DNA of 16,202 nt from Desulfobacteraceae bacterium (GTDB lineage Bacteria; Desulfobacterota; Desulfobacteria; Desulfobacterales; Desulfobacteraceae): assembly GCA_022712835.1 (NCBI GenBank), contig JAFLJU010000005.1, forward strand, positions 1 through 16,202, in the 5' to 3' direction. This document shows, piece after piece, positions 1 through 6,888 of this stretch (positions are counted from its first letter, which is position 1; each line of letters starts with the position of its first letter). The notes below the pieces were generated by a model. That model searched no databases and was not told the origin of the DNA. It worked only from the letters and a program-made list of their open reading frames with translations. Both the position numbers and the translations under genes were made by a program.

Positions 1-10
1 ATGCCGTAAA

Positions 11-616
11 ATGGAAAAATCTGTTGTTATTGCGTGTGGCGATATCAGGCTTGAGGGGTTGCTGAAAAAAAATTCTTCAGGAAAGGGTGTGGTGGTCACC
101 CATCCTCACCCTCTGTATGGCGGGGATATGGACAACCCTGTGGTGGAAGAAATCGCCCGGAGTTTTTTTGAGAAAGGGTTCACAACACTGCGGTTTAATT
201 TCAGAGGGACGGGTAAAAGCTCAGGGATGTTTGAGAACGGTATCGGAGAAGAGGACGATGTAAGGGCCGCCCTGGCATATTTGAAAGCCTCAGGTGTTTC
301 TATTATTTATCTTGCCGGATATTCTTTTGGGGCGCGAATAAATGCTTCGGTGGTATCTTCAGGGTGCGATTTGCAAGACCATATCATGGTGTCTCCGCCC
401 CTGGGGTTTATGTCCTTTGATGAGGTTTTATCCATGCCTTTGACGGGTCTTATTGTCACGGGTGCAAATGATGATGTCGCACCCAGTAGCATGGTGAGCT
501 CAGCCATCCAGCGGTGGCAAATAAATCCGCAGTTTGAGGTGATCGAGGAATGTGATCATTTTTACACGGGGTGTTTGAATAAACTGAACCGTGTCTTGTC
601 AGATTATCTAATTTAA
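11..616 (+). CDS. Alpha/beta hydrolase (COG2945-like serine hydrolase)
   Basis: A 201-residue cytoplasmic protein of the small alpha/beta-hydrolase group related to dienelactone hydrolases; its substrate is not predictable. Visible landmarks are the family's HPHPLYGG motif (31-38), the nucleophile elbow G-Y-S105-F-G, an acidic pair D154/D155 in the loop after a beta strand, and the catalytic histidine H183 in CDHFY. There is no signal peptide. Length is normal for the family. The ATG at 11 fits the conserved N-terminus, but only ten bases precede it, so its ribosome binding site cannot be judged; a TAA at 7-9 may end an upstream gene. Base composition is visibly richer in G+C than the polysaccharide genes that follow, and a strong hairpin separates it from them, so it is probably not functionally linked to them. 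Confidence 0.88.
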   Translation: MEKSVVIACGDIRLEGLLKKNSSGKGVVVTHPHPLYGGDMDNPVVEEIARSFFEKGFTTLRFNFRGTGKSSGMFENGIGEEDDVRAALAYLKASGVSIIYLAGYSFGARINASVVSSGCDLQDHIMVSPPLGFMSFDEVLSMPLTGLIVTGANDDVAPSSMVSSAIQRWQINPQFEVIEECDHFYTGCLNKLNRVLSDYLI

Positions 617-626
617 AAAAAATCCA

Positions 627-668
627 AAAACCGCAATGTGAATAAAAATTTTTTCGCATTGCGGTTTT
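627..668 (+). terminator. Strong hairpin terminator after the hydrolase gene
   Basis: AAAACCGCAATG (627-638) pairs perfectly with CATTGCGGTTTT (657-668), and the stem can extend inward by four more pairs with one G-U (639-642 with 653-656). An A run on the left and T run on the right make it plausible as a bidirectional Rho-independent terminator. It begins 10 bases after the hydrolase stop codon and isolates that gene from the polysaccharide operon. Confidence 0.85.
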
Positions 669-863
669 CTGTGCCATAGTCCCTGGGAATTAATTTCTCC
701 CCGGATGTGATTTGGATCTTTTCTCCGAAATTGCAAAAAAAATAAATAGTGGTTCTTTTGATGCAAATCGGAAAAGATTTGATTGGGAAATACCGATAAT
801 TTCCGGAAATTTCCGATATTAGAAGGGTAATTCGATAAAAGTTTAAATTGATTCAAAAAAAAC
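669..863. promoter_or_regulatory. Non-coding region with clustered CCGAT/TTTCCG motifs (candidate operators)
   Basis: No credible gene lies here. A perfect 14-bp palindrome, AATTTCCGGAAATT, sits at 798-811. It is flanked by two direct copies of CCGAT at 793-797 and 813-817, 20 bp apart or about two helical turns. The octamer TTTCCGAT (810-817) recurs inverted as ATCGGAAA at 767-774, and a weaker CTCCGAAA lies near 723-730. The cluster lies about 50-100 bp upstream of a TTGACA box, the usual place for an activator or repressor array. The binding protein is unknown; the XRE-type protein encoded next is one candidate. Confidence 0.4.
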
Positions 864-892
864 TTGACATATTGGAATTATAAGCTTATTGA
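864..892 (+). promoter_or_regulatory. Candidate sigma-70 promoter for the plus-strand operon
   Basis: A consensus -35 hexamer TTGACA (864-869) is followed at a 17-bp spacing by TATTGA (887-892), which matches the -10 consensus poorly. A better-looking TATAAG (879-884) is too close to the -35 box. The weak -10 element fits an activator-dependent promoter. Transcription would start near 900 and leave a leader of about 120 nt. Confidence 0.4.
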
Positions 893-1017
893 TTGAACCA
901 TCCCATGGAGTAATCACCCTCCGGGTGAAACTTAACAAAGGATTTCAAAGAATACAAAGCCTGTGTTTATTGAATATTTCGGTTCCAAAAAAAGAACGGA
1001 CTAAAGGGAGGGGAGGC
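893..1017 (+). other. Untranslated leader of the polysaccharide operon
   Basis: This stretch lies between the candidate promoter and the first start codon. It contains a small perfect hairpin, TCACCC (914-919) pairing with GGGTGA (923-928) across a three-base loop, and a purine-rich ribosome binding region at its 3' end. An open frame from a TTG at 889 runs through it, but the translated part has no family resemblance. I recognise no known riboswitch consensus and no JUMPstart/ops element. Confidence 0.4.
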
Positions 1018-1272
1018 GTGTTTAACTACATGGAAAATCCAGAACTTCAAGGAAATAATTTGAAAAAGGTCAGGGTAGAGCTCGGGCTCACCATAACGGC
1101 GCTTTCTAAATTGGCGAATGTAAGTACCAAAGTGATCAGTCAGACCGAACGATTGCTTGCTGATCCGACCCGTGTGACAAAAAGCAAAATCATCAATGGA
1201 TTGAATGCTGAAAAGGCTTTGGCCGGGGAGAAATTGAAATTTGAAGATATCTTCCCAAATGATACGGAGTAA
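1018..1272 (+). CDS. XRE-type helix-turn-helix protein, probable operon regulator
   Basis: A small DNA-binding protein of about 84 residues that consists almost wholly of one Cro/CI-type helix-turn-helix. The LKKVRVELGL helix is followed by the recognition unit around TITALSKLANVSTKVISQTE (roughly residues 25-44). I chose the GTG at 1018 because the purine-rich AGGGAGGGGAGG block (1005-1016) lies just upstream, with AGGGAG 7 bases from the start; the ATG at 1030 is an alternative 13 bases from the block. No sensor or oligomerisation domain is visible. As the first gene of the operon, 56 bp ahead of the ATPase gene, it may regulate the operon, possibly through the motif cluster upstream. Autoregulation is inference. 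Confidence 0.75.
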   Translation: MFNYMENPELQGNNLKKVRVELGLTITALSKLANVSTKVISQTERLLADPTRVTKSKIINGLNAEKALAGEKLKFEDIFPNDTE

Positions 1273-1328
1273 CTAAAAAGTGGGAGAAGAATATATAACC
1301 TTGGTAATTCAAAATAGGGACGTATTCG

Positions 1329-2747
1329 ATGTATAAACAATTTTTTCTTATGCAAAAAGAGCCGTTTGACAGCCATCCCTCGCCCGATCTTTTCTATAAG
1401 TCTAACCCCCATAAGAATGGATGGGATTATCTGGTTCAGGGATTGGTTAAAAATGAACCTATCCTGCTTGTGGCGGGAGAATACGGTGCGGGTAAGACGC
1501 TTTTGTGTCTCAAGCTCATGAAATTGCTAGAAAAAAACAGTCACCTTCCATCAGTGTTTGTCCCAACACCTACCTATAATTTTATGATGGTTCTGGAAAA
1601 GATACTCGTGCGCCTGGGTATTCCCATCGGTAGATACGGGACAGAAACGTCTGAAGAACCAAGACTCCAGCAGGATATCTACGACTATTTTGAAAACCAA
1701 ACGGATGGGAAAAAGAAATTTGTTTATGTCATAATCGACGATGTCCAGGAGTTTAGTTATGATTTTATCAATAAACTCAGATTGTTCGCCAGTTATAATT
1801 TTTCTGGCCATTTCCCCATTAGAATAATTTTGTTTGCTCACCATTCTTTTTTTAAAATGTTGGAATATAAAAAAATGGTGGCATTCGGGCAACGGATCAA
1901 GCGAATTTATTATCTAAAGTCCCTTGGCTTTGAAGAAACAAGGGAGTATATTTATTTTAGGTTGATTCATTCCGGTGCAACAGGTACCCCGGTTTTTGAC
2001 GATGACGCCATAAACCTCATACAAACCGTAAGTAAGGGAAGCCCACGGCTGATTAATAATATTTGTGATAATTGCCTTTTGGTCGCCAGCAGTGAGCGGT
2101 GTAATGTGATAAACCAGGCACTTGTTCAGCAAGCTATGGAAATGGGGAATTTGATGGGGGTTGAGAAGGTACAAAAATCTCGTAACCTTGAAACTATCGC
2201 ACCTGTGAAGCCAGTCAATGAACCTCGAAATGTGCCATTGTCAAAAGATATGGTTTATGGGGGGGGGGATAGAAAACCTTCACATTATAACTACAACCAG
2301 AACCGTGAAGCCAGATCAGAACAGCAATATACGAATGAAAGACCCAAGATCCAAGAATCTTATGCCAGAGCGCCACAGCAAAGGGAGTATGGAAATGAGT
2401 TGCCGCTCCGAGAAGAAAAGGGAAAAAATAATCTGGCGAATGTTGGGTCCCGATTTGGGAAAATGAGTATCATTGTCTTCTTAAGTATTTTCATTTTGTT
2501 TTTATTGTTCTATCTTTTTAATCAGAATCAATCAAATGAAGTATATAACCTACAGAACCCAGCTGGGCAAGTAATTATGCCTGCATCAAAATATCTTTAT
2601 CCAATTGATAATTTCGCTATGGTATCCAAAAATGATATAATAAATATCAATAAAAAAAATCCAAACTTATATGCGATAAAGAGAAAAGAAGAGTTGAACA
2701 TTGGAAAAAAATATCAACCAATACTGCTGACGGAAAAATTAATGTGA
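1329..2747 (+). CDS. ExeA/GspA-like AAA ATPase with Tyr-rich linker and one membrane segment
   Basis: A 472-residue ATPase of the ExeA/secretion-ATPase family, also found in PEP-CTERM polysaccharide loci. The N-terminus MYKQFFLMQKEPFDSHPSPD is the family's usual opening. Walker A is G50-EYGAG-K56-T57 and Walker B is VIIDDVQ (134-140). The arginine-bearing GQRIKRIYYLKSLG segment (187-200) is typical, but the family's GQPEL motif reads AHHSF (170-174). After the AAA module (to ~280) comes a hydrophilic, Tyr-, Gln- and Arg-rich linker (~285-370), one membrane helix (379-397) and a short, presumably periplasmic tail. The ATG follows AGGGA by 8 bases. A ten-base G tract encodes Gly311-313. An A7 tract at 2705-2711 is a potential -1 slip that would extend the protein to 500 residues. 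The likely role is an energised inner-membrane component of the export apparatus; its partner is unknown. Confidence 0.85.
   Translation: MYKQFFLMQKEPFDSHPSPDLFYKSNPHKNGWDYLVQGLVKNEPILLVAGEYGAGKTLLCLKLMKLLEKNSHLPSVFVPTPTYNFMMVLEKILVRLGIPIGRYGTETSEEPRLQQDIYDYFENQTDGKKKFVYVIIDDVQEFSYDFINKLRLFASYNFSGHFPIRIILFAHHSFFKMLEYKKMVAFGQRIKRIYYLKSLGFEETREYIYFRLIHSGATGTPVFDDDAINLIQTVSKGSPRLINNICDNCLLVASSERCNVINQALVQQAMEMGNLMGVEKVQKSRNLETIAPVKPVNEPRNVPLSKDMVYGGGDRKPSHYNYNQNREARSEQQYTNERPKIQESYARAPQQREYGNELPLREEKGKNNLANVGSRFGKMSIIVFLSIFILFLLFYLFNQNQSNEVYNLQNPAGQVIMPASKYLYPIDNFAMVSKNDIININKKNPNLYAIKRKEELNIGKKYQPILLTEKLM
2259..2268 (+). repeat. Ten-base G tract inside the ATPase gene
   Basis: Ten consecutive G residues encode Gly-Gly-Gly plus the first base of the next Asp codon, in the disordered linker ahead of the membrane helix. 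Adding one G gives an immediate TAG; losing one G moves translation into a frame that stops at 2466. Either slip removes the membrane segment but leaves the AAA domain intact. Confidence 0.9.
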
Positions 2748-2830
2748 CATGGAAGGTTATCGTTAACTGGATGACTAAAGGAAGATTAGGCCGGGTATTG
2801 GAAGAAACAAACGGAAAAATGATCAGCTAA
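2705..2830 (+). other. Possible -1 frameshift extension of the ATPase
   Basis: The bases around 2703-2714 place the heptamer A_AAA_AAA exactly in the X_XXY_YYZ phase of a -1 slippery site (gga aaa aaa tat). In the zero frame the protein ends 11 residues later at 2747. After a -1 shift it would continue for 39 codons, beginning ISTNTADGKINVTWK, to a TAA at 2828-2830 that abuts the GGAGA ribosome binding site of the next gene. The alternative is a single missing A, real or from sequencing. No clear stimulatory pseudoknot was identified. Confidence 0.4.
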
Positions 2831-2841
2831 GGAGAAGATAA

Positions 2842-4266
2842 ATGCTAAAGTGGATAAAACCAGGAATAACGATATTGTTTGTTTGTATTGTTTTCTTGGG
2901 ATGTGTAAACCATACTCCGTCCGTTGAAAGCGAAAAAATACCTGGGACTGCCACAACAGGATACCATCAGTTTGATTTTGAAGATTATCAGCCTGTTGAT
3001 GCAGAAGGGTATGTGAAAAAAGTGGATAATTTTACAATTATTTTTGATCCATCTGCGTCAATGACAGAAGTCTATGAAGCATCCTATGAGTGTATTGCCT
3101 GCCATCGTGATTACCAGGATCCTGGCTTTGCCGAAAAACATGCCGTGAGGTATGGGGGGCATGAATTTGAAAGAAAGAATACAGCTTCGGTCAAAAGCAA
3201 TTCCGAAGCAGACGAAAAACCCAGCACAGTCAAAAAGGCAGATGAAGCCTATGCTCTGGATTGCAACCGCTGCCACCAGGACTCCCACTATAGTAAATTT
3301 AAGTTTGCCAAACAAATTGCCCAGGGTTTAAACCAGGCTATCCCAGAATTGGATTATACAGGAACTCTCAGGACATTTGGTTATCCTGTCTATGTCAACT
3401 TTAATTACGGGTTAAAAGCAAATGATAATAAAGCATTTTTGAAATATGATAAAAAAGAATATTCCCGAGCAATACGGAAAATCCTTGAGGCAGATGGGGT
3501 AAGTCCTCTTGGATTTACCCTGGAAGCTACCGGTAAAGATTGGTACGATAGACAAGGGAAAATAGCAGTAATTATAATCAGTGACGGGGTTGGTATGGGA
3601 GAGAAAGAGGTCCTTGCTGCTGAAGATTTAAAGGCCAGGTATGGAGATAATATTTGTATCTATACAATTCTTATCGGTAATTCTCCCAATGGCAGAAGAG
3701 TTATGAATAGAATTGCCTTGCGAGGGCAGTGCGGACTTGCGGTAAACGGTGATTTGTTGATGGATAAAGAAAAAATGGACAATTTTGTAAGGAAAATATT
3801 TCTGACCCGGGCCCAACCAGACAAGGGCTGTGATGGTGATGGTGATGGGATTGCAAATGCAATCGATGACTGCCCAGGGACAAAACCAGGCCTAAAGGTC
3901 GGCGAAAATGGTTGTTGGGATTTGGTGTTTCTATCGGATGTGCTCTTCGATTTTGATAAGTATACCCTGAAACCAGAAGGCTTCATCGCCATGGAGCAGG
4001 TAGTGGGAATGCTTACCAGGTACCCCTTTTTGGATTTGCATATCAGTGGACATACCGACAATTTTGGCTCAATGGATTATAATATTAAATTGTCCAAACG
4101 CCGTGCCAAGGCGGGTCTTGATTATTTGGTGAAGAGGGGAATTGATCCCAGCAGAATGTCCATCAGTTGGCATTCCTATTCCATTCCAGTTGCAACGAAT
4201 GATAACCCGACGGGACGCGCTTTAAATCGGCGGTTGGAATTTAAGTTTCAAAAACGGCAAAATTGA
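2842..4266 (+). CDS. Outer-membrane lipoprotein: vWA domain with inserted diheme segment, TSP3 repeat, OmpA domain
   Basis: A 474-residue composite lipoprotein. The lipobox FLGC puts the lipidated Cys at 21, and Val at +2 favours outer-membrane sorting. A vWA domain begins near 62 with a complete metal site: D69-P-S71-A-S73, S221 in GVSPLG in place of the usual Thr, and D248 in ISDG. Between the D-x-S-x-S loop and the following helix (~153-168), about 75 residues are inserted. They hold two CxxCH heme motifs, CIACH (84-88) and CNRCH (141-145), with spare histidines at 100, 107 and 149. A Ca-binding thrombospondin type 3 stretch (330-345) leads to a C-terminal OmpA domain (~363-470) with GHTD (403-406) and the NIKLSKRRA helix that bind peptidoglycan. 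The start follows GGAGA by 6 bases. It sits between the ATPase and export genes; a redox- or metal-responsive envelope anchor is inference. Confidence 0.88.
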   Translation: MLKWIKPGITILFVCIVFLGCVNHTPSVESEKIPGTATTGYHQFDFEDYQPVDAEGYVKKVDNFTIIFDPSASMTEVYEASYECIACHRDYQDPGFAEKHAVRYGGHEFERKNTASVKSNSEADEKPSTVKKADEAYALDCNRCHQDSHYSKFKFAKQIAQGLNQAIPELDYTGTLRTFGYPVYVNFNYGLKANDNKAFLKYDKKEYSRAIRKILEADGVSPLGFTLEATGKDWYDRQGKIAVIIISDGVGMGEKEVLAAEDLKARYGDNICIYTILIGNSPNGRRVMNRIALRGQCGLAVNGDLLMDKEKMDNFVRKIFLTRAQPDKGCDGDGDGIANAIDDCPGTKPGLKVGENGCWDLVFLSDVLFDFDKYTLKPEGFIAMEQVVGMLTRYPFLDLHISGHTDNFGSMDYNIKLSKRRAKAGLDYLVKRGIDPSRMSISWHSYSIPVATNDNPTGRALNRRLEFKFQKRQN

Positions 4267-4333
4267 ATGATAGACAAGAATGAATAAATTATTGGGAAAC
4301 AGGAAAAATGTTAGATTTTAACAGGAGATCAAT

Positions 4334-5362
4334 ATGTTCCAAAAACTAAAATTTATTTCGGTCCTTGTCTTAATGGTTGTGGTTTGTGCATCCTGCGGGA
4401 AAGAAGTCGGCATTACTGAAGATATCGTTTATGATCGACCCATGCCAAAAATAGAGCATGAATATGAACTTGGCCCGGGTGATGTTCTGGAAATTGTCTA
4501 CCATTATACTCCCAAACCCGATACCAACGAATATTATTTATCGGTTGCAGATGTTTTAAAGGTAGAATTTGCATACCATCCTGACATGATGCGTCAATTA
4601 ACTATTAGGCCTGACGGAAATATCACAATGCCTAAAAAAGGGGCTGTGTTTGCATTGGGATTAACTCCCTTGCAACTGGAAGATAAAATCACAGAACTCT
4701 ATAGTAATGAATTTATTGAGCCGATTGTTACCGTTACAATGATTGAGTACAACCGAACGATTGATCGTTTAAAAAGGGCCATAACAACTTCATCCCGTGG
4801 CCAAAGTAAGCTTTCCGCGATCAGACCTGACGGATATCTGTCTTTTCCAGTTATTAACGATGTCCTGGCAGGGGGGAAAACGCTGCCTGAATTGAAAAGG
4901 ATACTCACAAAGCAATATCAGGCTCAGGTGGATAATTTAACGATTACCTTGATTTTAAAAGTTATGAAAGCCAATTTGGTATATATTATGGGTGAGGTAG
5001 AAAAGCCTAATAAATATCTAATAGATGGTACGACTTCGATTGCCCAATTGATTTCAAGGTCCGGAGGATTCAAGGATACAGCAGAGAGAAGCACCATTCT
5101 AGTAATCAGTCGAGACAAACAAAGAAGACCATGGGGACGGCTGGTGGATATGAAAAAAGTTTTATATGATGGGGACATGAGTCAGGATATAATTCTTAAT
5201 CAATACGATGTGGTGCATGTGCCGAAATCAACTATTGCCAGGGCTAATTTGTTTGTCAAACAATATATAAATGACATGATTCCCAGTAATCTTATTGGTC
5301 CATATTCTTTGGGTGGATCTGTATTTGACGGCAGTACAATTAGTGTAAAACCAATAAATTAA
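4334..5362 (+). CDS. Wza-type polysaccharide export lipoprotein
   Basis: A 342-residue outer-membrane export protein of the Poly_export/SLBB family, which forms the channel through which the polymer leaves the cell. The lipobox VCASC places lipidated Cys at 21 with Gly at +2. The Poly_export domain starts at YELGPGDVLEI (44-54) and includes the IRPDGNITMP signature (91-100). A second RPDGYLSFP segment (164-172) follows, then an SLBB-like region LVYIMGEVEKP (215-225). Near the C-terminus NLFVKQYINDMIP (305-317) resembles the amphipathic helix that forms the octameric barrel in Wza. The ATG is preceded by AGGAGA. The gene lies 29 bp ahead of the chain-length gene, as in most Wzy-type loci. The true Wza orthologue is usually somewhat longer, so no gene symbol is given. 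Confidence 0.92.
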   Translation: MFQKLKFISVLVLMVVVCASCGKEVGITEDIVYDRPMPKIEHEYELGPGDVLEIVYHYTPKPDTNEYYLSVADVLKVEFAYHPDMMRQLTIRPDGNITMPKKGAVFALGLTPLQLEDKITELYSNEFIEPIVTVTMIEYNRTIDRLKRAITTSSRGQSKLSAIRPDGYLSFPVINDVLAGGKTLPELKRILTKQYQAQVDNLTITLILKVMKANLVYIMGEVEKPNKYLIDGTTSIAQLISRSGGFKDTAERSTILVISRDKQRRPWGRLVDMKKVLYDGDMSQDIILNQYDVVHVPKSTIARANLFVKQYINDMIPSNLIGPYSLGGSVFDGSTISVKPIN

Positions 5363-5390
5363 TGGATCATTTTAAAAAGGATATCAGCAC

Positions 5391-6830
5391 ATGGCAATTG
5401 CGACATTAAAATCAACAAGAGATTTTGTGAGAGTTTGGTTTTATTGGAAAAAACAAGCCATTTTTATATTTTGTCTTATTGTTTTTTGCATTTGTTTATA
5501 TTCTTTTACCCGGACTCCCCTCTATGAGAGTACCGCCAAAATTATGATTCTTCCAAAATCGACTGACGAGCTTGTTATCTCTCCGGGTGAAGACCCACGC
5601 CAATATCTTACCCGCCAGGTAAGTAGCCAGGATATTAATACCGAAATTGAGTTATTAAAAAGCGATGTGGTTATTAAACGTTTGGTGGCATATTACCAAC
5701 AACAAGAGACAGTTCCAGAACAATCCCGGGGGGGAAACACTAAACTAAATTTTTTTGAGAAGCTAAAACTAACCAAAAAGCCATTAGCTGGCTCAGAAAG
5801 AGAAATCAAATCCCTGTTCAGTGCTTTGAATGTTGATCCTGTATTTAGTTCTAATATGATTTTGATTTCCCTTGAGTCGCCATATCAAAATCAGGTTAGA
5901 GTAGTGCTTGATAGACTATTGAAAACCTACCTGCAATATCGGAATCAAACGTTTTCATCTGTTGGAAATGAGGCGTTTTATGATGAGCAAAAAAAGTATT
6001 ACAGCATAAAAATGGACGCGGCTACAAAAAAATTGGAGGGCTTTAATCGTCAATTTAATATTGTGAATATGGAGAGTCAGACATCGGCAAATATTGAACT
6101 TATTTCAATATTTCAAAAACAGTTAAAAAATCTCGAACTGTCCATTGCAGAAGCGGACGCTAAAATTTCCCTGTTAAAGGGTGGATTAACGGTTGATGGG
6201 GATAGTTTTGTTCTTACGAGGGAAATGAGGAACATGCCGGTTATCGTGGAGTTGGCAAGGGGGTTGGTCCCCCTTTTGATCAAACGGACTGAAATAAGTA
6301 AGACATTTACAAAGCAAAGTCGTGAATATAAGCAAATTGATGACCAAATAAGGATGTTGCGTGGAGAGATCAAAAGAGAGAGTATCGGGGTAACCAGAAC
6401 TGATGTAATGGAAAATAAAACCCTTCAGATAAGAAGAGTGCTGCTTGCCAAAAAAATTGATAGTTTAAAAGAACAATCAAATTTATTTCAACAGAAAAAA
6501 CAATCCCATACAGCGCTTGAACTGGACGTGGAAATCGCAAGGAGGAATTTTTTAAAATATGGAGAGAAAAAAGAGGATTCCAGGTTGTTTGCTAAACGAG
6601 ATGACAGTGATTTATCAAATGTTGTTATTGCAGAACCAGCAACCACACCCAAAAGTCCAAAGTCGCCAAATAAAATACTTGCCTTGGAGGTATCAATAAT
6701 TTTAGGGTTTTTTGCCGCACTTATCCTCCCCTTTTTGTTGGAAACGGTTGACCACAAATTGAAAACATCTGACGATGTAGAAAGTATTTTAGCATTGCCT
6801 GTGGTTTGCAGTTATAATGAAATTAACTAA
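5391..6830 (+). CDS. Wzz/GumC-like polysaccharide chain-length (co-polymerase) protein
   Basis: A 479-residue inner-membrane protein of the polysaccharide co-polymerase family, which sets chain length and couples polymerisation to export. The first membrane helix (22-40) is followed by the conserved Wzz-type segment TPLYESTAKIMI (42-53). A long, largely helical periplasmic region comes next (from about 190 to 420), then the proline-rich TTPKSPKSPNK and a second membrane helix (~429-450), and a short cytoplasmic tail. There is no C-terminal kinase domain; the P-loop partner is encoded by the next gene, the split arrangement seen in many bacteria. AAAGGAT lies upstream of the ATG. A seven-base G tract lies at 5728-5734. 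Confidence 0.9.
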   Translation: MAIATLKSTRDFVRVWFYWKKQAIFIFCLIVFCICLYSFTRTPLYESTAKIMILPKSTDELVISPGEDPRQYLTRQVSSQDINTEIELLKSDVVIKRLVAYYQQQETVPEQSRGGNTKLNFFEKLKLTKKPLAGSEREIKSLFSALNVDPVFSSNMILISLESPYQNQVRVVLDRLLKTYLQYRNQTFSSVGNEAFYDEQKKYYSIKMDAATKKLEGFNRQFNIVNMESQTSANIELISIFQKQLKNLELSIAEADAKISLLKGGLTVDGDSFVLTREMRNMPVIVELARGLVPLLIKRTEISKTFTKQSREYKQIDDQIRMLRGEIKRESIGVTRTDVMENKTLQIRRVLLAKKIDSLKEQSNLFQQKKQSHTALELDVEIARRNFLKYGEKKEDSRLFAKRDDSDLSNVVIAEPATTPKSPKSPNKILALEVSIILGFFAALILPFLLETVDHKLKTSDDVESILALPVVCSYNEIN

Positions 6831-6844
6831 TATGTAAAGACCCT

Positions 6845-6862
6845 CCTATGGTGAAACATAGG
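6845..6862 (+). other. Small intercistronic hairpin
   Basis: CCTATG (6845-6850) pairs with CATAGG (6857-6862) across a six-base loop, in the 58-bp gap between the chain-length gene and the P-loop gene. There is no following T run, so it is not a classic terminator. It could protect or cleave the operon transcript, or be chance. Confidence 0.3.
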
Positions 6863-6888
6863 TAAAATTACAACAAGAGATATAAATT

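Noticed and set aside
900..1000. Possible c-di-GMP (GEMM) riboswitch, prompted by an ACAAAGCC string near 954-961
   Set aside because: The rest of the GEMM consensus (paired arms, tetraloop receptor, GGTA segment) cannot be laid out on the sequence.
889..1017. N-terminal extension of the XRE-type protein from a TTG at 889
   Set aside because: The extension shows no conserved residues, overlaps the candidate promoter, and a strong purine-rich ribosome binding region lies just before the GTG at 1018.
3701..3883. Antisense frame encoding a run of histidines
   Set aside because: It is the reverse reading of the GATGGTGATGG repeats that encode the Ca-binding TSP3 stretch of the OmpA lipoprotein; there is no start context or independent support.
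4699..4908. Antisense and overlapping frames across the window, such as this one
   Set aside because: They lie wholly inside well-supported genes, lack family resemblance and ribosome binding sites, and are explained as shadow frames.
1329..6830. PEP-CTERM/exosortase locus
   Set aside because: The ATPase resembles those in such loci, but no exosortase and no PEP-CTERM protein is present in the window.
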